Positions 9,125 through 17,635 of a DNA stretch of 64,000 bases are shown piece after piece. Under the pieces are notes generated by a model that saw only the letters and a list, made by a program, of their open reading frames with translations, was not told the origin of the DNA and ran no database searches. The position numbers were made by a program, and so were the translations under genes. This DNA is from Sphingobacteriales bacterium 44-15 (GTDB lineage Bacteria > Bacteroidota > Bacteroidia > Chitinophagales > Chitinophagaceae), in assembly GCA_001899685.1 (NCBI GenBank), contig MKWG01000030.1:1-64000 (forward strand). The letters are read 5' to 3'. Within the stretch, counting starts at the first letter, position 1; every line of letters begins with the position of its first letter.

Positions 9125-9335
9125 GCATTTCAAATGATCCGGGCAGAGGCACCTGCAAAACATGGATATACCTGTTGGATTTCTTTGTTTATTAAAAGAA
9201 TTATAAGCAAGTTATGATTTCTTTGAGGTCCCGAATGATTCGTTCAGGCGGGCGAAAAACCTGACTGCCGACAGGCAGGCTTTGTATTTCCCTTACGGTT
9301 ATTTTACCGCAAAGCGCGCTGACGAATTACGCAAA
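9125..9335 (+). repeat. Dispersed intergenic repeat family R1, copy 1
   Basis: This gene-free stretch carries ATTCGTTCAGGCGGGCGAAA, then CTGACTGCCGACAGGCAGGC, then TTTGTATTTCC followed by TTACGGTTATTTT. The same ordered blocks occur at 51.3-51.5 kb (same strand) and, inverted, at 37.5-37.7 kb. The segment from GTTATGATTTCTTTGAGG onward matches the 37.6 kb copy closely, and the first part (CAAAACATGGATATACCTG) matches the 51.3 kb copy. No protein is encoded. The rest of the 9046-9450 gap shows nothing beyond the sigma promoter. Confidence 0.75.
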
Positions 9336-9450
9336 GAATGCGCAAGGGGTTGATGACTTTGTAACATTCTATGGATGGATACAATGGTATTGTAATTTTC
9401 ATTAGAGTATAGCCATGAGGTAAATGATCCGGATAATGGACCAGGAACGC

Positions 9451-12012
9451 TTATCTCAATTGAATAGTTTGCCTCCTCGTATCCGGGGTGATCGTCCATG
9501 GAATATTGGGAGGAACAGTTGGGGAAGACTTTTGTATCACTTTCCGTTCCATCAGCAAATGTATTTCCGTGTCAGCAGATATAGCAGGATCAAAGCTGAT
9601 AGTGATATTTTTGCCCGCCATTGCACTCAGATCATATACGGCCATCTTCCAGGAGCGTGCTGTTTTACTTGGCATACCTGCTATGGCATAGCCGGCAAAA
9701 GCATTGATCGCAGATCTGCTGGTACGTGAAGGAGTAAGCTGCTGCCCGTTAATCGCCAGGCCAGGCAGAGTATCGTAAGCGATCACCAGCAGGTCGCAGC
9801 GTGTTCCTGCATCTGCCGGTAAAAACATAGTGATGCTGCTGTCAGTCTTAACTATATCTTTTATCTCCGGCAGGTTTCCTGCAGCCGGTTTCCCGGCTTT
9901 CCCTTCGCTTATTTCAAAAGCCATCGTAGCGTATCCGGGTATCTCAATTACCATTGGTTGACCTGATATAAAAGTTTTAGGGTATTCGTCCCTGTAAGGG
10001 AATATTACTTTTGCATGATAGCGTTTGGTTTTCTGCATGTGATATTGTACCGATCCATCAAACGGTATTCGTAATGCGGAAGTAACCGCACCGGGATTTC
10101 TGACTACCAATACAGCTTTATTACCGTTCCAGCCGATATATCCGTAGGGGTTACCTTCGTCCGGTCTTCCTCCCACAAAAACAGTATGGTTCAGATATTT
10201 TTCATTGGCAGCAGCCCAGTTATGGACGGTGCATAATGCTTTCCAATGCTGCGGAGACATCACTTCCGGTGAGATATACCATTCCTTCAACAAAGTTCCT
10301 CTTGCATAATGCATCAATACATATTCCAGCCAGTCCTGCACAGTATCCTCTTTGCTTTCCATCCGGCCGGTGCTGGTGCGAATAATACCGTGCGTCATCA
10401 ACCTGGAAATGGGCACCAACGGTCTGTCTGCAGTATCTCCCCACATGCGCCAGATATAAGTGTCCCTGTCGGTAGTAGCCATTGCCCTCGATGAAATTTC
10501 CGGCCAGTTGCCGTTCAGCCCGTCATCACCCGCAAGCATCCATAAAGCATCTGCATACATCAGCCACCAGGGAGAAAACCATATCCAGTTCGTAATATTC
10601 TGGTAAATAGCAGGGTTTACCTTACGGGTTGCCATTAGTATCTCCAGCATGGCATCAAGATTAGCCTCATGCCCGTGGCGGTCCGTCGGAGGATGCCCAG
10701 CATTATCATTCAGGTCAGACAATTGGTTAAAATCATGTTTAAAGTATACCAGTCCCGCTTCTTTGGCCAGGCGGGGCACCTGCCGCAGCATTTCCTCTTT
10801 GTACTTAGGATGCGAGAGAGAGTAGTAACGAAAATAACGGGCAAAATAGCTGTTGGGCTTTGCAGGAAGATAACCGTGTTTTTCTCCCCATGGAACCCCT
10901 GCATTGGTGCCACCGATAGAAAGCCATAATCCAAAGCCCGTACCTTCCTGCTTCAGCTTCTCGCTCAATAGCTTCATATCAGCAATCCCATTGGGAAAAT
11001 ATTTGGGCGTTGGCTGCCATATAGATTCATGATCCTGCCAGCCGTCATCAGCTACCATGGCATCCATCTTGACACCATAAGGAGCAATAGCTGACCTGAA
11101 AGCCCTGAAGATATCAATCAGCGCATCTCCTTTCAGGTCCTTAGCCCTCGGCTCAAACCAGTTATTATAGTGAAGAAAAGAACGGGGGGCTTTCCAGATA
11201 GTGGCAAGATAATTCATAAAGCCGTTCTCTGCATTATCACCGGGCTTACCTATACCCATAACCGAAGTTTTGCTTTCAATGCAATATTTACCCTGTGCGG
11301 CTCCTTTCGCATATCCCGGGAAATGCATTAATCTTACCATTCCTGCAATCCCATGCGGCTCAATATCCCGCTCTTCCAGGTCTATAAAACTATAATTGCC
11401 CACCATTTCATAATGACGGCTGTATGCCTTTGGCGTATTGCCATCCGTATGGCGGCTATAGCCGGCAGGATATTCCAGTCCGGTAAACCATTTATCATTC
11501 ATAAAAACAGGCTCGCCCCTGCCGCCGCCGGATTCTTTTGCACGTGCAACAAAACGCTCCACCTCGAGGCGGTCAACAACAGCAGGAGCATCAAATTGCA
11601 GTATAACTTTTTTCCGGATCACCTCATCCCCTTTTAATGTGGTATAGCATACTTCTACCGTTGCAGGATCATCATTAGTATAGTGTCTGTCATGACGGCG
11701 CCCATAACGTATTGTAAGCATATTAGTATCGCCACGATGTTCCGCTACAGGCATTCCTTTCACCCGGAAATCTTTTGCCGTGAGGGTGTGGTCATTCATT
11801 CCAAGGATATGAAACTCTTCACTTTGCATATCCAGCCTGTCAGAGCCATCTGCCCTTGACACACTAACAGTAAGCCATACACTATCTGAATAACGTAGCG
11901 TCCTGATCACTTTATCATTCTTAATAACTATATCCTGGCCATAAGCAGACCGGAAAGAAAAGACAAGCATGGTGTGCACGCAACACAAAAAGGTATATTT
12001 CAAAGCATTCAT
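9451..12012 (-). CDS. Alpha-galactosidase-like glycoside hydrolase (GH36/GH27 clan)
   Basis: An 853-residue secreted enzyme with a signal peptide (about 1-25, ending SAYGQ). An N-terminal beta-sandwich precedes a TIM barrel with the clan GH-D landmarks MVADDGWQD (319-327) and LVYFKHDFNQ (421-430), where Asp427 is the expected nucleophile. A C-terminal beta domain follows. Clan members remove alpha-galactose or alpha-GalNAc from non-reducing ends. It is the last gene of the long minus-strand glycan locus, 30 nt after the GH29-like gene. The family subgroup cannot be fixed by eye. Confidence 0.8.
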   Translation of the reverse strand: MNALKYTFLCCVHTMLVFSFRSAYGQDIVIKNDKVIRTLRYSDSVWLTVSVSRADGSDRLDMQSEEFHILGMNDHTLTAKDFRVKGMPVAEHRGDTNMLTIRYGRRHDRHYTNDDPATVEVCYTTLKGDEVIRKKVILQFDAPAVVDRLEVERFVARAKESGGGRGEPVFMNDKWFTGLEYPAGYSRHTDGNTPKAYSRHYEMVGNYSFIDLEERDIEPHGIAGMVRLMHFPGYAKGAAQGKYCIESKTSVMGIGKPGDNAENGFMNYLATIWKAPRSFLHYNNWFEPRAKDLKGDALIDIFRAFRSAIAPYGVKMDAMVADDGWQDHESIWQPTPKYFPNGIADMKLLSEKLKQEGTGFGLWLSIGGTNAGVPWGEKHGYLPAKPNSYFARYFRYYSLSHPKYKEEMLRQVPRLAKEAGLVYFKHDFNQLSDLNDNAGHPPTDRHGHEANLDAMLEILMATRKVNPAIYQNITNWIWFSPWWLMYADALWMLAGDDGLNGNWPEISSRAMATTDRDTYIWRMWGDTADRPLVPISRLMTHGIIRTSTGRMESKEDTVQDWLEYVLMHYARGTLLKEWYISPEVMSPQHWKALCTVHNWAAANEKYLNHTVFVGGRPDEGNPYGYIGWNGNKAVLVVRNPGAVTSALRIPFDGSVQYHMQKTKRYHAKVIFPYRDEYPKTFISGQPMVIEIPGYATMAFEISEGKAGKPAAGNLPEIKDIVKTDSSITMFLPADAGTRCDLLVIAYDTLPGLAINGQQLTPSRTSRSAINAFAGYAIAGMPSKTARSWKMAVYDLSAMAGKNITISFDPAISADTEIHLLMERKVIQKSSPTVPPNIPWTITPDTRRQTIQLR

Positions 12013-12041
12013 ACACGATATGTGAAAGATGACAAAAAGTG

Positions 12042-13331
12042 TTATTTGCTTTTTCGCATATCATCCAAAACGTGACGTACAGCCTTTAGCTGTGCAATAT
12101 GATTGGGAGATATACGACCTGTAGCATCAGCATGAATATCAAAACAAACGACCCCTTCGCCCTTCAATACTTTTTGCACCCAGTCAGTCAATACATTGGT
12201 ATCAAACCGCTGACCTTCCTGTCCCCACCATTTACCCAGATAGGTAAAAAAGAACCATTGTACGCCCGGAGCTACCCATCTGTCCGCAGGCACTTCATCC
12301 AGATCCTGCTTTTCCCCGGCACTATAATCGTCATAGGAAGAATTGGATTTGATCTTCTGCACGCCATAGTTATACGTAATAATACTTTCATGATTGCCTG
12401 CCTTTGCCGCCAGCGTATGTGTACTGATGTTATGCGGCAAAGACATATCGGATCTCGTCTCGATAATTCCCCCGCTGTACATGCCGTCAAACCACCATCC
12501 CGAAAGTGATTTGCCATAGCGAAGGCTCCACTCCCGTATTACAGCCTCCCAGCAGACCTGTGTATACTGCGAGGTTGGAGAATCTTTTCCGAATGTATAT
12601 CTGAATTTATCTGTAGCAAGCTGATTATTAATAGGAGGGTTACCGGGCAGGTAAAACATCAGGCGTATCCCTCTTTTCCTTAGCGATGCAGACAGATCTG
12701 CCGGAAGATCACGGAGACTGCACAGTTCCCCTGGTGCCACTCCCACAATACTATCATATGCCTTGTTGGGCGAACAATAGTATCCGGAGTTCTGCCCCAG
12801 GGCGAAGAGCACATATCCCACTCCGGCAGCCTTGCAGTCAGTTGCGAATTTTTCGGTGTCAAAACCGTCTACTATATTATTCCAATCGCGGCTATTGCCC
12901 TGGGTAGCATATACATCTTTTAAAAAGTGCAGCATCAATCCCAATCCGGCATCTTTAAACCAACCGGTATGGGGATTATCCATATCTTTCACAGGCTGGT
13001 CAGTAATTGCACTTAGTTTTACAACTTTTCCATTTACATTCTTTATCGTCATTATACAACGGATAAATTTGCCCGCATAGCTGCTTAGCAATACTAACTG
13101 GTGGGTATGGATGCCCTGTAAAAGATCTCCACTTTCATTGGCGCTGCCTGTTACGTACCACTCCCATGAGACAGTATCACCCTTACTAAAAGAACCAGCG
13201 TATTTTGCTTCAAGAATATTGCGGGTATACAATTCGCCTACGAAATGCAAAGTCTTCTGCCGGGCATATAACAAGCCATTTGCAAAAAAGGAAATGGTCA
13301 ATATGAACGCTATTTTATGCATAAGAAACAC
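12042..13331 (-). CDS. GH29-like putative glycosidase with N-terminal Ig-like domain
   Basis: A 429-residue exported protein. The first 115 residues after the signal resemble a small beta-sandwich (DTVSWEWYVTGS...GKFIRCIMTIKNVNGKVV). The rest resembles an alpha-L-fucosidase barrel: WFKDAGLGLMLHF (124-136), KAAGVGYVLFALGQNSG (167-183) and SGWWFDGMY (277-285), with Asp282 at the place of the GH29 nucleophile. The canonical KHxxGFxxW block is altered (FALGQNSGYYCSPN), so activity may differ from fucosidase. The GTG start at 13331 overlaps the upstream stop by one base (TAGTG); an ATG at 13322 is the alternative. Confidence 0.65.
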   Translation of the reverse strand: MFLMHKIAFILTISFFANGLLYARQKTLHFVGELYTRNILEAKYAGSFSKGDTVSWEWYVTGSANESGDLLQGIHTHQLVLLSSYAGKFIRCIMTIKNVNGKVVKLSAITDQPVKDMDNPHTGWFKDAGLGLMLHFLKDVYATQGNSRDWNNIVDGFDTEKFATDCKAAGVGYVLFALGQNSGYYCSPNKAYDSIVGVAPGELCSLRDLPADLSASLRKRGIRLMFYLPGNPPINNQLATDKFRYTFGKDSPTSQYTQVCWEAVIREWSLRYGKSLSGWWFDGMYSGGIIETRSDMSLPHNISTHTLAAKAGNHESIITYNYGVQKIKSNSSYDDYSAGEKQDLDEVPADRWVAPGVQWFFFTYLGKWWGQEGQRFDTNVLTDWVQKVLKGEGVVCFDIHADATGRISPNHIAQLKAVRHVLDDMRKSK

Positions 13332-14995
13332 TATTTGTCCAGTACTGCTTTAACAGCATTGGATAAACTATCAATTTGTGCAAGTGTAATGACCGGCTTT
13401 AGCGCCTGCTCCGGCAGCGGCGGTCTGTTGTCAACAGTCCCCGGCCTTCCATACCAAAATATCATTGCTGAATAATCTAAAAAATTCCAGGCATTGCGTA
13501 TCTGTGTTCCCGGCGAAGCTTCCATATCAAACACCAGGCGTTTTGAAAAGGGTATGGCATCCAGCGCCCTGACGCGGGTGCAAATATTAAATCCCTTGGC
13601 GCCTCTTCTTACCGGCGTAGCAGAACCCACTTCTATATTTGCAAGAAAAGGATGGGAAAACACATCATCTTTACCAGGAACTTCTCCCCCTGCCCACCCA
13701 TAATAATCTTCTGTGCCCGTACCAAAATGTGAGGGGAATTTTTTATCCCGGTCCTCATCAATATAAATTTTCTCATCTCCTTCTCCCCACCATCCATCGT
13801 CCGGATTCAATACTGTTAACTGATCGCCCACGATCACACCTTTACCATGAATGTCAATAAAGTTCCAGTCCTTAAAAGTATCACCGGCAAGCAACTCATC
13901 ACTTCTCCAGTTGGTATGAAAATACATGGAGCGTTCGTCCCACAGCCAGTCACTGTATTTTATGGACAGGTCCTTTATATGGATACTTGTATTACCGAGA
14001 TTTTGGAGTGTGAAATAAAAAGAAGATCTGAAAGGCATCACCCAGGTGCATCTCAACTGCCCTAACGCATTCACCGAGCGGGTAAAAGTCTGAAAGGGAT
14101 GCAATGCATCGGAGCTCCCGAAAAAATCTCCCACCGGTGCCCATACAGTCTGTTTACCATCGAAGGATATCTGCAATACAAGAGATCGCAATAATTCCGG
14201 GTGCTCCTTAACCTGTACAGGATCAAGGTCAATAGTAAATTCCTGTATAGCCCCTGCTTTTCTAACATCCAATGATATTTCTTTCCCCGCACTTAACAAA
14301 CCGCTTCTGTGAACAGCAACACCTTTATCTTTTGTAAAAGAGCTATAGAGCGATTGCGCAATGTCATCTATAACATGCATGTTTAAATGCAACTGATCCA
14401 TATCGAAACTGACAACGTTTGTCCCCTGCGGATAAGCCCGATAGCTGATGATGTGGTAAAATGGCTTTTTATTAAAAGTGATCCTGCAGCTTTTTGCAAA
14501 AGGGATGGGAAGATAACTGTCCCCTGCCCGCGCCGTCCGTTGTGCCAACGGAACCGGGAAGGATCCTCTCCCTGTAATTAATTTAAAATAATTTTCGCTG
14601 ATAACAGGGTGTGGGTCACCGTCAAGATAGATACTGACTTCCGGGCCTTCCAGGTCATCCAATCCTCCATAATAAAAATAAGGCGCCCACATCCGGGTTA
14701 TTGCACCCGGCCCGGTATGCTCCATTACCACCCATTCCTCATGTCCGTTATTTTCCTCTTTCCGGATAAAACCCGTACCGTCGCTGTCTGCAAACCAGCC
14801 TGCCGAATCTTTTACTACAGAGGCCCTGTTGTAACTGCTGGACTGCAGCGACCGGTACCCGGATTGAGGGAATTTTGCAAGCACTGATCTGTCTGCCATT
14901 TCCCTTAGCAAGGACTGAAAAGTAACCTGGGCTTCCGCCCTACCAATACAGGACATTGATATCAGCAAACTCAAAAATAATCGTGACATTTTCAT
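13331..14995 (-). CDS. GH172 (former DUF2961) glycoside hydrolase
   Basis: A 554-residue secreted protein (signal about 1-22). It shows the family hallmarks: GPGAITRMWAPYFYYGG (95-111), an EGPEVSIYLDGDPHP strand (116-130), GWWGEGDEKIYID (401-413) and GTGTEDYYGWAGG (425-437). Characterised members act on fructofuranose or arabinofuranose linkages through two glutamates. Glu408 and Glu429 here are 21 residues apart, which fits the catalytic pair as I recall it. It is translationally coupled to the GH29-like gene and follows the 815-residue enzyme by about 40 nt. The natural sugar in this locus is not evident. Confidence 0.85.
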   Translation of the reverse strand: MKMSRLFLSLLISMSCIGRAEAQVTFQSLLREMADRSVLAKFPQSGYRSLQSSSYNRASVVKDSAGWFADSDGTGFIRKEENNGHEEWVVMEHTGPGAITRMWAPYFYYGGLDDLEGPEVSIYLDGDPHPVISENYFKLITGRGSFPVPLAQRTARAGDSYLPIPFAKSCRITFNKKPFYHIISYRAYPQGTNVVSFDMDQLHLNMHVIDDIAQSLYSSFTKDKGVAVHRSGLLSAGKEISLDVRKAGAIQEFTIDLDPVQVKEHPELLRSLVLQISFDGKQTVWAPVGDFFGSSDALHPFQTFTRSVNALGQLRCTWVMPFRSSFYFTLQNLGNTSIHIKDLSIKYSDWLWDERSMYFHTNWRSDELLAGDTFKDWNFIDIHGKGVIVGDQLTVLNPDDGWWGEGDEKIYIDEDRDKKFPSHFGTGTEDYYGWAGGEVPGKDDVFSHPFLANIEVGSATPVRRGAKGFNICTRVRALDAIPFSKRLVFDMEASPGTQIRNAWNFLDYSAMIFWYGRPGTVDNRPPLPEQALKPVITLAQIDSLSNAVKAVLDK

Positions 14996-15036
14996 GAAGC
15001 ATGTATTGTTGCATAACTATCGAACAATATGAACAT

Positions 15037-17484
15037 TTACTTTTCGATTGCAGTAATGCGCTCTCCGTCCCCCAGCGCACGGAATTCTATTTTTACAACA
15101 GGAGATTGTTCACCCGTAACCGCACCATCTATAAGAATTTTATTATCTCCTTTTATGATCACCGGTATCTGTAAAGTGGTTTTTTCACTGACTATCTTCC
15201 AATGCTCATCAAACAGCCGGATTGCCTTCCCATCACAGACGAGCCATTGTCCTTTACTAACGGAGAAGGGTACTTCAAGCCTGGCATAATTGTTTATTTC
15301 TATGGAAGGATGATCCCATGCAGCAGAAGAGGACTCCCCTGTTATATATGCAATAAACCGCAACGGTTGCCCTTCAAAAGGGTTATTGAAATTATTTTCA
15401 GAATATATGGGTTCCCCCGGCTGCTTTATTTTTTGCAGGTGCTGTATGGTAGCGGTACGAACAGGATAAAGTTGCCATGCGTTCCCATCTGCTTTAGCGA
15501 GATGAAATTCCTTGTTTATATCCTGCAATGCTTCCTTCTGAACAGCATTGAAAGCTCCGCTTAGTCTCGCGCTCTCCCACTCTGAAATAGTATTGAGCAA
15601 TTCATTGAGCCGGCCATTTTTTTTAAGATCATCCAGGGATGCGGATAGTCCGAAGCCTGCATCGAATCCTGCTGCTCTTGCGAGTAGCCATTCCAGGTCT
15701 TCCATGCTGGTTACGCTGCCCAGTTTGAACCATCCAAGCATCCGAGGCATAAGGTTTCGATAATAGTACTCCTGGTTTTTGAGCCTGTACTGTGTCTGGC
15801 TTTCCCTAAAACCTGCATACCATGGCTCTCCCCAGTTCATCCTGGTGAAAATATGCCAGAAATAATGACCGGGCCCGCTTGCATCATTAATAACATGCCC
15901 TTTTAATTCAGGCTTAAGGAGATCATACCATTTTTTTACAAATAACTGGCGTGCATACTGCCCCATACCGGTGGACCAGCTTCCTTCCAAGCCGTCAAAA
16001 GATATTTGCCTGAGTCCCGTTGCATTGAATAACGCAGCTATATTGGAAGCTATTTCGTTTTGCAGCGCCATATCAGGCAAGAAAACCTTGTAGCCATGAT
16101 CCATGAGTTTAGAGATAGTATCGCCTGCCTGGTGGCTTTGTATCTTTGTGCCAAATGCACCCCGAACACAATCCAGTAATTGCCAGGGTTCAGTGGCAGA
16201 GACATCGCGATAACGGATCAGCTCACTACCAAGCATAACCGTTTTCAGGTTATTGTTCTTCATCTGGTTGAAAAATTCAGGAGATTGGATCGTAACAACA
16301 GTAGCTTTTTCATCAATAGACGAGACAATAGTACTCGATCCTACTTTAGCCAGCCGCTTGTCCGGCAGAGGTGTAACAAAAGGATCATTTGTAGTAATAA
16401 AAGACGATAAGGTATGTACGCCCAGGTCTACACCCTGCCTTGCTGCAATATCCACACAGCGCTTCATGCTCTGCCAGTTATCGGGAAACTCCTTGGCATT
16501 CAGCTTAAAATGCCCCCAGGTTTCGAAAGGCCCGGGGTGATAGAGATATTTCAATCCCGCCTTTTTCGTAAGATCAAGCGCTTCGCCGAGCGTCTTTTCC
16601 CCAAATCCCATGATCAGGTAAGACGAAGTGGCTGCCGGAGATCTTTTAGCCCATATGCCGTCAATAACAGGATGAGGAAGTCCCTCCCCTAATTCTATTT
16701 TTTCAATAACGGATAACAACTGGTCCTGCGGCGCTCCCCATAAAGCAATTTTTGTTCCGACGACACCTCCATCTTCAGGGTATGCAGGTACCACATATTT
16801 GTCATGCCCCCAGTTTGCAATGATCTTTGTCTTATTCCTGTTCCGGCAATAGGCCTGTATGACGCTGCCAAATGCCGTGAGTTTCGCTGTCTGCCCCCTG
16901 TAGAGCACTTTTTTATCCGGTGAAATATCTTTCAGTCCGCTGCTCTCCGAGAAAATATCAAAAGAAGGCTCTACATCATTGTCATTGGTAGGATAGCCGC
17001 CGAGTGTTTTTATATTGAGCGCCTGCAGCCCTATACCGAAGCTGTCGTCCCATACGGTGCCTACTGTTTCGCCTATCCGCTTACGTATGACGGTAGGATA
17101 TGGTCCCCAAACCACATATTCTACTGAAGCATTATCATCTATTCTGGTGAGCTCAAAAACTATATAATCTTTCCTATTGGTCACGCGAATGGATGCCTTC
17201 CCCTTCCATTCGGGGTAATGCAGAAGTATAGTAGAAGAACTTTTACGCCATTCCATGCCATCAGGCAACAATAACTTTCCATTTGCCATTACTGCCAGCA
17301 ACGGAGATGGCTCATCAGTGGCTAAATATTCCCTTCCTTTTTTATCCTGCAAACTTTCCAGATGTCCTTTAGCATTGATCTTTATGCTCATCGTAGTTGT
17401 CTCAAATGAGACCTGAGCCTGCGAAAAAAAAGTGCAGACCAACAGACCAGACAATAAAATTCCTGTACAATAAAAATGCTTCAT
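15037..17484 (-). CDS. Large secreted putative glycoside hydrolase, family not recognised
   Basis: An 815-residue protein with a signal peptide (about 1-23, ending SQAQ). Residues about 24-290 look like a beta-sandwich domain, as in clan GH-D enzymes. About 290-640 look like a TIM barrel: LGEALDLTKKAGLKYLYHPGPFETWG, VDIAARQGVDLGVHTLSSF, then LRQISFDGLEGSWSTG, which places an Asp and a Glu at a strand end. A C-terminal beta domain follows (IEINNYARLEVPFSV). Position among GH29, GH172 and GH36-like genes indicates glycan processing. I cannot place it in a numbered family. Confidence 0.6.
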   Translation of the reverse strand: MKHFYCTGILLSGLLVCTFFSQAQVSFETTTMSIKINAKGHLESLQDKKGREYLATDEPSPLLAVMANGKLLLPDGMEWRKSSSTILLHYPEWKGKASIRVTNRKDYIVFELTRIDDNASVEYVVWGPYPTVIRKRIGETVGTVWDDSFGIGLQALNIKTLGGYPTNDNDVEPSFDIFSESSGLKDISPDKKVLYRGQTAKLTAFGSVIQAYCRNRNKTKIIANWGHDKYVVPAYPEDGGVVGTKIALWGAPQDQLLSVIEKIELGEGLPHPVIDGIWAKRSPAATSSYLIMGFGEKTLGEALDLTKKAGLKYLYHPGPFETWGHFKLNAKEFPDNWQSMKRCVDIAARQGVDLGVHTLSSFITTNDPFVTPLPDKRLAKVGSSTIVSSIDEKATVVTIQSPEFFNQMKNNNLKTVMLGSELIRYRDVSATEPWQLLDCVRGAFGTKIQSHQAGDTISKLMDHGYKVFLPDMALQNEIASNIAALFNATGLRQISFDGLEGSWSTGMGQYARQLFVKKWYDLLKPELKGHVINDASGPGHYFWHIFTRMNWGEPWYAGFRESQTQYRLKNQEYYYRNLMPRMLGWFKLGSVTSMEDLEWLLARAAGFDAGFGLSASLDDLKKNGRLNELLNTISEWESARLSGAFNAVQKEALQDINKEFHLAKADGNAWQLYPVRTATIQHLQKIKQPGEPIYSENNFNNPFEGQPLRFIAYITGESSSAAWDHPSIEINNYARLEVPFSVSKGQWLVCDGKAIRLFDEHWKIVSEKTTLQIPVIIKGDNKILIDGAVTGEQSPVVKIEFRALGDGERITAIEK

Positions 17485-17551
17485 AATGAAATGATCAGAA
17501 CTTATAGTGCTATGTCAACAATAATTTGTCGTATTTCTTTGTGAGAAGTGA

Positions 17552-17584
17552 GACGATAAATGTGAGGCTCTCACATTTATCGTC
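17552..17584. repeat. Perfect 15-bp stem hairpin between glycosidase genes
   Basis: GACGATAAATGTGAG, loop GCT, CTCACATTTATCGTC: a perfect inverted repeat in the 150-bp spacer between the GH29 gene and the 815-residue enzyme. No T-run follows on the transcribed strand, so it is not a standard intrinsic terminator. It is flanked by GTGAGAAGTGAG and CATTTCACGTTT words seen in other spacers. Confidence 0.8.
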
Positions 17585-17635
17585 TGTCATTTCACGTTTG
17601 GCATAACAATAGCATTATTATAAAAAAGTCAACTA

